Positions 34,584-42,315 of a DNA stretch of 54,765 bases are shown in pieces. How positions within the stretch are numbered: the first letter of the stretch is position 1; each line of letters opens with the position of its first letter. Under the pieces are notes generated by a model. The model worked only from the letters and a program-made list of their open reading frames with translations. It made no database searches and was not told the DNA's origin. Source of the stretch: Myxococcales bacterium (GTDB lineage: Bacteria > Myxococcota_A > Polyangia > Polyangiales > Polyangiaceae); contig SECP01000060.1 in assembly GCA_004193285.1 (NCBI GenBank), positions 1 to 54,765 of the forward strand. The letters are read 5' to 3'. Made by a program: the position numbers and the translations under genes.

Positions 34584-35654
34584 TCAGTCGCCCTTGCGCT
34601 TGTCGCTCTTGTCCAGATCCGGCACGACCCGTGCGACGCGCTGGCGCACGATGTCTTTGACGAGCGCCCAGAGCGTTTCTTCGTCGTCGGTCTCCGCCAC
34701 CATGCCGAGCGGCACGCGGAAGCCGCCCATGTCCGCGCGGCCGCCGCCGTAGGGGCGGCCCTGGCTGTCGTCGCCGAACGCGTTTTGCATGAACGCGGCC
34801 GGGTCCACCGAGGCGCGGCGCGTGCGCAAGCTGCCGTCGATGCGATCCTCCACGATGCCGTAAACCACGACGGTATCGATGTCCTCGCGCCGCAGAATGT
34901 AGTCCGCGGCCATAGGGATCGCGTCGCGGTTGATGGCGGAGATGCGGCCGACCCCGGCGATCGCGAAGTCGCGCACGACCTCGAGGTCCCGCAGGGCGGA
35001 GCCGACGGCCTCCATGGCCTCTGCCGTCAGCGTGCGCCGACCCACGCGGCTCAGCGTCTCCGCGTCCGAGAACTGCTTGAGGTACGCGGCGGCGCGGAAG
35101 TCGTTCGGCGTCGCGAACGCGAAGTCGTCCGTGTCGGTTTGGATACCGAAGAACATCGCGGTGGCGACGACGCTGTCGTCGTTGCCGTTCGCGCTGAACG
35201 GGACGAGGCCGCGCTCGCTGTACTCGGCGTAGATCGTCGCGGTCGCGCCGACGTCATGTCGGATGTCCACGAACGGCGCCTTGGGGATCGCCGCGGGGCG
35301 GTGGTGGTCCACCACCGTGAGGAGCTGCAAGCTCTCCGGCACCTTGATGGTTTGCTCGCTCTGGCTCGCGTCGACGAGAGATAGATAGCCGAAGGTCTCC
35401 AGGTCGTCGGAGTCCGTCATTTTGACCATCGGCACGTTGAGGAGCTTCACCATCGCGCGGTTCTCCGCGCGTGAGATGGGAAGCACGTGCGCTATCGTCG
35501 CGGAGACGCCGAGGCGCTCACACAGACGTTTGTGCGCGAGCGCGCTACCGATACTGTCGGGGTCCGGGTGTCCGCCGAGCAGGATCACGTGCGGCTTGTC
35601 GGTCGCGCCTGAAAGAACGCGCTCGAGCTCTTGCCACCTATCAGCGTGACCCAT
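34584..35654 (-). CDS. DHH-family phosphoesterase (NrnA-like)
   Basis: The 356-aa protein from ATG 35654 has the DHH-family motifs: LLGGHPDPDSIGSALA (motif I), SLVDASQSEQ (motif II), VVDHHRP (the DHH signature) and the DHHA1 glycine-rich motif GRPYGGGRADMGGF. Family enzymes use two metal ions to hydrolyse nano-RNA, cyclic dinucleotide breakdown products or 3'-phosphoadenosine phosphate. Which substrate applies is not visible. The start is chosen at the Met directly before the conserved helix; a further 16 codons upstream are open. Confidence 0.85.
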   Translation of the reverse strand: MGHADRWQELERVLSGATDKPHVILLGGHPDPDSIGSALAHKRLCERLGVSATIAHVLPISRAENRAMVKLLNVPMVKMTDSDDLETFGYLSLVDASQSEQTIKVPESLQLLTVVDHHRPAAIPKAPFVDIRHDVGATATIYAEYSERGLVPFSANGNDDSVVATAMFFGIQTDTDDFAFATPNDFRAAAYLKQFSDAETLSRVGRRTLTAEAMEAVGSALRDLEVVRDFAIAGVGRISAINRDAIPMAADYILRREDIDTVVVYGIVEDRIDGSLRTRRASVDPAAFMQNAFGDDSQGRPYGGGRADMGGFRVPLGMVAETDDEETLWALVKDIVRQRVARVVPDLDKSDKRKGD

Positions 35655-35829
35655 GGCTCTTTGCTGCCTGTCGCATGGAAGAAACGCTTGTATACACCAC
35701 ACGAGGACGGCTGCCGGGAAAGCAGAATAAGACCCTATAACTTCAATAGGTTACGGTTCGAACAGACGAAGCGGCTCCCGGTCGTCAGAAATGCGGGGCC
35801 CTCCGGGGAACGCCTGTACACTGCCCTCC

Positions 35830-36864
35830 GTGACCCGTGTGCCCCGCGCGGCGGGCCTCGTGCTGATCCTGGCGGCCTGCCAGGGAAAGCACGGCGCTAG
35901 CCCGAGCCCGAGCCAATCCAGCGCCGCCCTCGCCGCGATCAGCGCGGGCACGTCCGCGCCCGCCGCGCCGGCCGCTTCCGTAAGCCCAGCCAGCCCGACG
36001 AGCGCGGCTCCCAGCGCAAGCGCGGCTCCGAGCGCGCCCTACGTGCCGGACGCCAAACGCTACCCTTGGCTCGCGGACGAGCGCGACTTCCCCAAGCCGG
36101 ACTCCTCACTGGAAGAGCGGTTCCCGGCGCCGCCGGGCTACAAGCGCGTCGCGGCGGAGCCCGGCAGCTTCGCGGAGTGGTTGCGCGGCCTCCCGATGGC
36201 GCCCGAAGGCACTCCCGCCAAGAGCTTCGACGGCCATGAAACGTTGTCTGCGGACGACGACTACCTCGCAGGCGTGGTCGCGATAGACACCGGCTCCGCC
36301 GACTTGCAGCAGAGCTCCGACGTCATCATTCGCCTTCACGCCGAGTACCTGTGGTCGCGCGGCGAGAAGGAAAAGATCAGCTACTTGAGCGCGACCAAGC
36401 TCGCCATGCCGCTCTCGCGCTGGGAGAAGGGGCAGCGCCTCATCCCGAACGGCCCGAACGTGTTCTGGGTCGTCAAAGGCAAGCCGAGCGAGGTGGACCA
36501 CGCGGAGTTTCGCCGCTACCTCGACGCGGTCTTCAACTGGGCCAACAGCACCTCGCTTTCGCCGCGCTCGGCGCCCGTCACGGAGCCAAAGGACCTAGTC
36601 GCGGGCGACTTTTTCTTGCAGACGGAAGAGCCGAACCACGTCGCGGTCGTGCTGGACGTCGCGGAAAAACCGAGCGGCGAGCGCGTCGCCCTGCTCGGCC
36701 AAGCTCGTAGCCCCGCCGAGAGCGTTCATGTCGTCAGGCCCGGCAAGGCCACGCCTTGGTTCAGCGTTCGCCCGCCGGTGCCGGTCCTGACTCCGCACTC
36801 TCAGGCCCTCGCTTGGGGCGACTTGAGGCGCATGACGACGAGCGCCGGCGACGCCGATAAGTGA
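35830..36864 (+). CDS. DUF4846-containing lipoprotein
   Basis: The GTG start at 35830 gives 344 aa with the lipoprotein signal LVLILAACQG and about 80 residues of Ala/Ser/Pro linker. The conserved part starts YPWLADERDFPKPDSSLEERF and includes GYKRVAAEPGSFAEWLRGLP, LQQSSDVIIRLHAEYLWS, and GDFFLQTEEPNHVAVVLD. These match the DUF4846 family of exported proteins of unknown function. Anchoring in the outer membrane or periplasm is expected. It is divergent from the DHH gene, with about 175 bp between starts. Confidence 0.85.
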   Translation: MTRVPRAAGLVLILAACQGKHGASPSPSQSSAALAAISAGTSAPAAPAASVSPASPTSAAPSASAAPSAPYVPDAKRYPWLADERDFPKPDSSLEERFPAPPGYKRVAAEPGSFAEWLRGLPMAPEGTPAKSFDGHETLSADDDYLAGVVAIDTGSADLQQSSDVIIRLHAEYLWSRGEKEKISYLSATKLAMPLSRWEKGQRLIPNGPNVFWVVKGKPSEVDHAEFRRYLDAVFNWANSTSLSPRSAPVTEPKDLVAGDFFLQTEEPNHVAVVLDVAEKPSGERVALLGQARSPAESVHVVRPGKATPWFSVRPPVPVLTPHSQALAWGDLRRMTTSAGDADK

Positions 36865-37213
36865 GCTAGCGGCGCCAGCCACCGTAGCTCCCTTCGACTC
36901 ATTAGGGTGCTGGGCCCCGCAGGCGCCCGCCGACACCACGACGCCAATGTCATGGTGTCGAGTCGCGGATTGGGATTTTAACGCGCGCGCATGGCTGCCG
37001 CAGCGCGGCGAAGCGCCGCGGTTCTGCGCGCATATACGCACGAATTATCTGGATTGGGCTGCAGGCAATCGCGTGCTCGCAGAATGAAATTGCTCTTTAT
37101 TCAGCCGATATTCCTTATGGGACCAGTTCCAGAAAAGACCACGTTGGTCCTGGACAGACCCCAGACCGTCGCGCATAGTCCCCGGGCCGTCTGGCACTTG
37201 GAGGATCCTGCAT
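36865..37213. other. 349-bp intergenic region with hairpin
   Basis: This lies between the DUF4846 gene and the CBM-like lipoprotein gene. It holds a 7-bp stem hairpin CGCGGCG-AAG-CGCCGCG (37004-37020) and a less GC-rich stretch (about 37025-37135) that may be the promoter of the downstream gene. A 68-codon frame at 37084-37290 overlaps the downstream gene in another frame and is not supported. Confidence 0.5.
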
Positions 37214-38245
37214 ATGTCGATCAAGGCTTCGCGTTTTTACGGAATTGGGCTCGCTGCGTTGACCATCGGGGCGTTCGCCGCTTGCAGTAGCGACGACACC
37301 ACGCCGCCGCCGAGCAACACGGCCGGCACTGGCACGACGGCGGGCACCGGCACCGGTGGCACCTCCAGCACCGCGGGCACCACCAGCACCGGTGGCACGA
37401 CGGCGGCAGGCACCAGCGCAGGCGGCAGCACCGCCGGCGGCACGGGCGGCAGCGCCACCGCGGGCAGCGGCACGGGCGGCTCTGGCGGCGCGGGAGGCGG
37501 CGGCGCTTTCACCTGTAAGGGCACCAAGCCGACAACTGCCCTCATCGCGGACTTCGAGACCACCGCCCCCAACGCCGCGACCCCGGGCCAGTTCGGCTGG
37601 ACCACCGGCGTCCCGGGCGGCACGTTCACGTACCAGGCCGCCATCAAGGCGGACGTCGCGGGCAAGGCCTTCAACGCCAAGGGTAACGTTTCGAACTACT
37701 TCGGCTTCGGCATCTACTTCAACGATTGCCTGGACGCCGCGGGTGCGGGCGCGACGGGCGTCTCCTTCAAGATCAAGGGCAACCCCGGCGCAACCGGTAT
37801 GGTCTCCTTCAAGGCGCAAACGAACGCCAACCACGCGCCCGCCAACATGAAGGGCACGTGCGACCCCATGGGGCTCCCCGCGACGGACGCTTACATGTAC
37901 TGCCACGACGCGGAGTTCGACATTCCGGTCGGCATGACCGAGACCGAAGTGACCGTCACCTGGGCGCAGCTCGCGGCCACAACGACTGTGCCGGGCCTGC
38001 CGAAGGCGGCCATCGACGGCAAGGACATCATCGGCCTCGAGTGGGCATTCAAGTGGGCCGGTGAAGCGGGCGTCGCCTACGATGCGGACGTCACGGTCGA
38101 CGACATCAAGTGGAGTGGCACGATCACCGGCGGCGGCGGCGGTGGTGCTGGCGGCGGCGGCGGCGCTGGCGGCGGCGGCGGTGGTGGTGCTGGCGGCGGC
38201 GGCGCAGGTGGCGGCGGCAACGGCGGCACCGGCGGCACGAACTAA
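37214..38245 (+). CDS. CBM-like surface lipoprotein with Gly-rich tail
   Basis: The 343-aa protein has a strong GGAGGA site before ATG 37214 and a lipoprotein signal (GLAALTIGAFAACSS). A Thr/Gly/Ser linker of about 70 residues leads to a compact domain of roughly 200 residues, starting LIADFETTAPNAATPG and ending DVTVDDIKWSGTI. It resembles the DFE...DDI pattern of CBM11/CIA30-type carbohydrate-binding domains. The C-terminus is almost pure glycine with Ala, Thr and Asn. It is probably a surface protein binding polysaccharide. A strong intrinsic terminator follows, which suggests a single-gene transcript. Confidence 0.75.
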   Translation: MSIKASRFYGIGLAALTIGAFAACSSDDTTPPPSNTAGTGTTAGTGTGGTSSTAGTTSTGGTTAAGTSAGGSTAGGTGGSATAGSGTGGSGGAGGGGAFTCKGTKPTTALIADFETTAPNAATPGQFGWTTGVPGGTFTYQAAIKADVAGKAFNAKGNVSNYFGFGIYFNDCLDAAGAGATGVSFKIKGNPGATGMVSFKAQTNANHAPANMKGTCDPMGLPATDAYMYCHDAEFDIPVGMTETEVTVTWAQLAATTTVPGLPKAAIDGKDIIGLEWAFKWAGEAGVAYDADVTVDDIKWSGTITGGGGGGAGGGGGAGGGGGGGAGGGGAGGGGNGGTGGTN

Positions 38246-38270
38246 GCTCAGGTTCTAGCCAAGCAGCCGA

Positions 38271-38310
38271 AACGGCGACTTCCCCCCCAGGGAGTCGCCG
38301 TTTTTCGTTT
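38271..38310 (+). terminator. Strong rho-independent terminator
   Basis: AACGGCGACT and AGTCGCCGTT form a perfect 10-bp stem around a 12-base C-rich loop, followed by TTTCGTTTTG. It lies 25 bases after the stop of the CBM-like lipoprotein gene. Confidence 0.85.
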
Positions 38311-38378
38311 TGTCCGCGGGCATCCCCGCGGCGCTCGAGGGCCGCCGCAAGTCCGGGAACCGGGGCTAAGCTTGGCCG

Positions 38379-39272
38379 GTGCAAGATTCGGAGTTGGTCG
38401 CAGACCTTCAGCGAGCATTCCCCGGCTTCTCCGTCGCGTCGTACCGACCGCTCGGTGAGGGTTGGATGAGCCGCGCGCTGCTACTGAACGAGACGCACGT
38501 CGCCCGCTTTGCCAAGAGCGAAGCCGCGTCGTCGGACTTGCTCAAGGAAGCGGCCGTGTTGCCGCTGATTGGCCGGCACGTGTCGCTCGCGGTCCCGCGC
38601 TTCGAGCTGTGCGGCGCCCGCCCGGGCGGCCTCCGCTTCGTCGTTTATCCGCTGCTGCCTGGTGAGCCGATGCTCGAGGCGCTCGGTCCCCTGGAGGCGA
38701 AGGTCCAGGAGCGCCTGGCCGAGCAGCTGGCGGCCTTCATCTCCGAGCTGCAGTCCTTGCCCGTCCACGCGCTCGAGCCGCTCGGCCTCGAGGCGACCGA
38801 CTTACGGGCAGAGTTGGCGGCAGACCGCGAGGCGTGGGGCCGATGTGAGCAGGAGCTGCCAACCGAAGTCTTTCGGTACGTGCTGCAGCGCTTCGATCGG
38901 TACTTGGCGGACCGCAGCTTCCACAGCGCAGAGGTTCGCTTCATCCACGCCGACTTGTCACCCGACCACTGGCTGTTCGACGCTCGCCGCGGGGAGCTCA
39001 CCGGCATCATCGACTTCGGGGACTGTGAGCTGGGCGACCCGGACTACGAATACCTGTACCTTTTGGAGGACGCCGGCGAGGCCTTCACGCGGCGAGTCTT
39101 GGAGCGGCAGGGCGCGCGCGATATCGAAGAGCGGCTGCGCAAGCTCCGCTACCTCGTGACCTTCGATCACGCGAGCGGGGTGTTGGCGAGCGCGCGTTAT
39201 GGCAAACCCGAGTGGCGGGAGGAGTGCCTGGCGGCGCTGCAAGAAGAGCGCATCGGTGCGGCTGAAGGCTAG
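38379..39272 (+). CDS. Aminoglycoside phosphotransferase-family (APH) kinase-like protein
   Basis: The 297-aa protein starts at GTG 38379. It has the APH-fold catalytic loop FIHADLSPDHWLFD and the metal loop GIIDFGDCELGDPDYEYL. The usual HxDxxxxN Brenner motif reads HxDxxxxH, with His replacing the metal-binding Asn. The family phosphorylates small molecules such as sugars, choline, homoserine or antibiotics, and resistance should not be assumed. No recognisable partner is nearby; the next gene, a histidine phosphatase, starts 32 bp later and could form an opposing pair, which is inference. Confidence 0.8.
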   Translation: MQDSELVADLQRAFPGFSVASYRPLGEGWMSRALLLNETHVARFAKSEAASSDLLKEAAVLPLIGRHVSLAVPRFELCGARPGGLRFVVYPLLPGEPMLEALGPLEAKVQERLAEQLAAFISELQSLPVHALEPLGLEATDLRAELAADREAWGRCEQELPTEVFRYVLQRFDRYLADRSFHSAEVRFIHADLSPDHWLFDARRGELTGIIDFGDCELGDPDYEYLYLLEDAGEAFTRRVLERQGARDIEERLRKLRYLVTFDHASGVLASARYGKPEWREECLAALQEERIGAAEG

Positions 39273-39304
39273 CGGTCTTGCCGGCGGCGCTCGATGGGCG
39301 GACC

Positions 39305-39982
39305 ATGCCCGGCATGGTGACCAGGCTCCACTTGATTCGGCACGGCGCGACGACGCTCAGCGCCGAGGATCGCTTTGCGGGCGCGGTAGACGTGCCTCTG
39401 TCGGACGAAGGACGCGCGCAGGCGGCGCGGCTAGGTGAACGACTGGTCGGCACGAAGCTCGGCGCGGTTTATGCGAGCCCGCTTTCGCGGACGATGGAGA
39501 CCGCGCGGCTCGTTGGTGGTCCGCAAGGCTTGGAGCCGCTTCCGGCAGACGGGCTGCGCGAAATCGCGCATGGTCACTGGGAGGGCCTGCGTCGCCAGGA
39601 AGTGGAAGAGCAGTTCAAGGCGGAGTACGACGCGTGGGAGGAAGATCCGTTCACGTACGCCCCGCCCGAGGGCGAAACCGGGCTCTCGGTGATGGCGCGC
39701 GCGCTGCCGGTGATCCGAGACATCGTGACCCGGCACCCGGGCGAGAATATTGCGGTCGTCTCGCACAAGGCGACGATCCGCTTGCTGCTCTCGAGCCTGC
39801 TCGGCTTCGACGCGCGCGGCTACCGCGACCGGCTGGATCAGGCGCCCGCGTGCTTGAACATCGTGGACTTCAAGGACCCGGTGCGCGCTCGGTTGATGCT
39901 TTACAACGACACCTCGCACTACGCGCAGGAAGCGCGCCGCGCGAGCGGCCTCTCCAAGTGGTGGGACAAGAGCGGCGCCTGA
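39305..39982 (+). CDS. Histidine phosphatase family protein (phosphoglycerate mutase-like)
   Basis: From ATG 39305 the protein is 225 aa (an ATG three codons later is equally possible). It has the phospho-accepting motif RLHLIRHGATTLSAEDRF, SPLSRTMETARLV, the acid Glu in REIAHGHWEGL and the second catalytic His in AVVSHKATIRLLL. These are complete for a branch-1 histidine phosphatase of the GpmB/CobC type. The substrate is unknown. It converges with the propeller gene, with 4 bp between the stops. Confidence 0.88.
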   Translation: MPGMVTRLHLIRHGATTLSAEDRFAGAVDVPLSDEGRAQAARLGERLVGTKLGAVYASPLSRTMETARLVGGPQGLEPLPADGLREIAHGHWEGLRRQEVEEQFKAEYDAWEEDPFTYAPPEGETGLSVMARALPVIRDIVTRHPGENIAVVSHKATIRLLLSSLLGFDARGYRDRLDQAPACLNIVDFKDPVRARLMLYNDTSHYAQEARRASGLSKWWDKSGA

Positions 39983-39986
39983 GCGG

Positions 39987-40640
39987 CTAACGGCGCTTCG
40001 GGCGGCGCACGGCGCGCACCTTGCCGCTGTTGCCGCCGCCGCAAAAGAAGCGCTCGCCGCCGTCGCTCTCCAGCCCGCTCACCATCGCGCCGCTGGGCAT
40101 CTCCAGCCGCTCGAGGACCTCGCCGGTGTCGGGCGACACCCGGCGCAGCTCGCTCCGCTCGTCCTCCCAGGTGGCGTGCCACAGCTCGCCTTCCACCCAC
40201 GTCACGCCGGTGACGAAGCGGTCCGATTCGAGCGTCTTCAGGATCGCGCCAGTTTTCGGGTCGATGCAGTGGATCTTGCGATCCCGGTACTGACCGACCC
40301 AGAGCGCGCCCTCGGCCCAAGTGAGCCCGGAGTCACGTCCCTCGCCCGGCGAAGGAATGGTCGCGAGCACCTTGCCGGTCTTCGCGTCGAGCTTCTGAAT
40401 GACTCGGCCGGTGATTTGGTAGAAGTGCTTGCCGTCGAAAGCGGTGCCAGCGTCCGAAAGGGCGGGCAGGCGGTGCCCGGCTTCGCCCGTCTGCGGATCG
40501 AAGGCTTGCAGGTGCGTGCCGGCCGCGAGCCAAGCCCGCTGCCCGTCGAAGGTGACTCCCGCGACGGAGTCCGCCTCTGGAAAAGGCCCGTATTCACGAA
40601 GAACCTCGGCCTTGGTCGCGCGCGGTGACGTGCTGCTCAC
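39987..40640 (-). CDS. Beta-propeller protein (glutamine cyclotransferase / SMP-30-like)
   Basis: The 217-aa protein starts at GTG 40640. It shows repeated blade motifs: GVTFDGQRAWLAAGTHLQAF, LDAKTGKVLATIPSPG, GLTWAEGALWVGQYRDRKI and GVTWVEGELWHATWED. No signal peptide is present. Such propellers include glutaminyl cyclotransferases and PQQ-type repeats, and the enzymatic residues cannot be assigned. It lies 10 bp after the HTH gene on the same strand, which suggests a two-gene operon. Confidence 0.75.
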   Translation of the reverse strand: MSSTSPRATKAEVLREYGPFPEADSVAGVTFDGQRAWLAAGTHLQAFDPQTGEAGHRLPALSDAGTAFDGKHFYQITGRVIQKLDAKTGKVLATIPSPGEGRDSGLTWAEGALWVGQYRDRKIHCIDPKTGAILKTLESDRFVTGVTWVEGELWHATWEDERSELRRVSPDTGEVLERLEMPSGAMVSGLESDGGERFFCGGGNSGKVRAVRRPKRR

Positions 40641-40650
40641 GAGGCTCTAT

Positions 40651-41871
40651 CTAACCCAACGTTCCGGGAGCGACGAGTAACAAGGTGGTCGCGATTCCGG
40701 CCGAGGGCGTCGCGACCCAGCGCTGGGCGCGCCCCTTCCCCACCGACTGCGCTCTACCGACTTGCTCCAGCTCGCCGAGCGCGCGCTGCACCGCGCGCTG
40801 ACTCTTGCCGAGCGCAGCCGCGAGCGCGGAGGTCGCCCAAGCTTCGCCGCCGCGTAGGAGCGACAAGAGCGCGCTGGCCTCGCCCGGTGCCGGCGGCAGC
40901 AGGACCAGCACGCGCGCGCCTCCGTGGGGAAACAGCTGGAAGCCGGCCGGGGTCGCTCGCAGCTCGGCCACATCGCGAAGCAGCACCCGCAGCCGCCCCA
41001 GCTCCACGCGCAGCCGAGCGCGGTGCGATTCGTTGACGCGGCGCGCGCCGAATGCCCGCGCGATCAGCTCTTCACGGGGCGCGTCGGCGGGTGCGCGCTC
41101 CGCCAGGGCGACGAGCAGCTCCAGGAGTAGCGGCCGCTTGACGAGCGAGACCGCGCTCTTGCCGAGCCTTACTTCGCGCCGGCAGGCGTCCACCACCAAG
41201 CGGGCGGAGCTGGCCAGCTCCGGCAGCTCCGCCAAGGAAACGAGGTGCTCGGCGCCGTCCACGAGCAACCGCGCGACCGGCGCGCTCAGCTGCTTTTCCG
41301 CGGCGATCACCTCGGACAGCAGCGCCGGGACTCGAGCGGAGAGCGCCGCGGCCCGCGCCCCAGAAAGCGCGCGAGCCGCCGCCGCGTAGTCGACGCGCTT
41401 GGTCGCGAGGTCCGCGGCGATGAGGCCGGCGAGCGCGGCCAGGCGCGGTGGAGCTCGTCGCACCTCCAGTCGTGAAAGCGCCCGTGAGGCTCCGTCTACG
41501 TCGCCCAGGAGCGCGAGTCGCCGCACTTGCACGAGCCGCGCGAGCACCGAGTTCGCGAAGTCTTTGCGGCGCGCCAGTAGTCGCGCCGCGGCCTCCAGCT
41601 CACGGTGCATCACCTTCAAGTCGCGCAGCGCGAGCGCGACCTCCGCCTGCGCAACGACGGTGCGGGCTCGGGCGAGCGGCTCCGTGCTACCGAAGGCCGC
41701 GGCCGCGCGCCGAAGGAGGCTTCGTGCCGCCATGAGCTCGCCGAGCTGCGCCATGGCGATGCCTCGGAGCGCGAGCGCGGGCGCGTCGCTCCGGAGCGCC
41801 ACGAGCTTGAGAGCCCCGAGCGGGTCGCCAACGGAGAGTGCGCGCGCCGCCGTACTCAGGGCCGAGTCCAT
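40651..41871 (-). CDS. Helical-repeat protein with C-terminal winged-helix domain, possible regulator
   Basis: The 406-aa protein starts at ATG 41871. The first 200 residues are Ala/Leu/Arg-rich helical pairs (TPR-like). A bacterial transcriptional-activator-like region (RRVNESHRARLRVELGRLRVLL) and a C-terminal helix-turn-helix (TSALAAALGKSQRAVQRALGELE) follow. The layout resembles OmpR-like winged helix plus TPR regulators, with order reversed. Its target may be the propeller gene 10 bp downstream. No closer family name is offered. Confidence 0.7.
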   Translation of the reverse strand: MDSALSTAARALSVGDPLGALKLVALRSDAPALALRGIAMAQLGELMAARSLLRRAAAAFGSTEPLARARTVVAQAEVALALRDLKVMHRELEAAARLLARRKDFANSVLARLVQVRRLALLGDVDGASRALSRLEVRRAPPRLAALAGLIAADLATKRVDYAAAARALSGARAAALSARVPALLSEVIAAEKQLSAPVARLLVDGAEHLVSLAELPELASSARLVVDACRREVRLGKSAVSLVKRPLLLELLVALAERAPADAPREELIARAFGARRVNESHRARLRVELGRLRVLLRDVAELRATPAGFQLFPHGGARVLVLLPPAPGEASALLSLLRGGEAWATSALAAALGKSQRAVQRALGELEQVGRAQSVGKGRAQRWVATPSAGIATTLLLVAPGTLG

Positions 41872-41954
41872 CCCCGGGTCCTAGCGCTGCGGGGTCTGAA
41901 TAGGGACGCCAAGCGGGGGGCTCCAGCGTCGCCAGGACAGAGCGGGCCCGCAGC

Positions 41955-41971
41955 ATCTGGTTGAACCAGAT
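41955..41971. promoter_or_regulatory. 17-bp palindrome resembling a FadR-type operator
   Basis: ATCTGGTTGAACCAGAT is perfectly symmetric about one central base. The half-site TGGT-n3-ACCA is that of GntR/FadR-family operators, and from memory it matches the E. coli fadB operator at all positions except the three central bases. It lies 98 bases upstream of the ilv leader peptide. A GntR regulator gene is not in the window. Function is inferred. Confidence 0.5.
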
Positions 41972-42069
41972 TTTCGTTCGTAAAAACAGAGGATTACGTG
42001 ATTTTCGGGGCCGAACCCGCTGAATCTCGCTTGACGAAATAGAACCCGCGGAGCACCCTACACATCCTC

Positions 42070-42204
42070 ATGTCCGACACCACCTACATCGGCAGGTCTA
42101 GCTCTTTCGAGCTGGCGGCGCCGATCGGGTCGGACGCGGGCATCGTCGTTGTCGTCGTTACCCTCGCGCTCGGGCTTATTAGCTCGGGTGCGGCGGCCAG
42201 CTGA
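42070..42204 (+). CDS. ilvL: Branched-chain amino-acid leader peptide
   Basis: The 44-residue frame from ATG 42070 contains the run IVVVVVTLALGLI: one Ile, five consecutive Val codons, then Leu, Leu, Leu, Ile. It ends at TGA 42202-42204, and the attenuator stem begins 23 bases later. ilvB starts 111 bases downstream. This is the classic arrangement of ribosome-mediated attenuation: slow translation at the Val/Leu codons when charged tRNA is scarce would favour an antiterminator. No clear ribosome site is visible directly upstream. The gene symbol is by analogy. Confidence 0.8.
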   Translation: MSDTTYIGRSSSFELAAPIGSDAGIVVVVVTLALGLISSGAAAS

Positions 42205-42227
42205 CGGAACGACGGTTCCCCCCCAGC

Positions 42228-42267
42228 AGCCCCCGCACCCAAAAGGTCCGGGGGCTTTTTGCTTTTT
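42228..42267 (+). terminator. Attenuator of the ilv-leu operon
   Basis: AGCCCCC and GGGGGCT form a 7-bp stem with a 15-base loop, followed by TTTTT-GC-TTTTT. It sits between the leader peptide and ilvB, inside the transcribed region, and is therefore an attenuator, not an end terminator. An earlier hairpin, GGAAC-GAC-GTTCC at about 42206-42218, may compete with it. Confidence 0.85.
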
Positions 42268-42315
42268 AGCTCGCCAACTGCAATAGCCAGCTTCCAGAAA
42301 ACCAGGAGACGCGCC

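Noticed and set aside
37084..37290. 68-codon frame starting MKLLFIQPIFLMGP, like a radical SAM N-terminus
   Set aside because: It overlaps the well-supported lipoprotein gene start in another frame and lacks any radical SAM core.
38379..39272. Aminoglycoside resistance gene
   Set aside because: Only the broad APH fold is visible, the metal Asn is changed, and there is no mobile context; a resistance call would be unfounded.
42031..42064. TTGACG as -35 box of the ilv leader
   Set aside because: No acceptable -10 box at 16-18 bases; TACACA is 22 bases away, so the promoter was not called.
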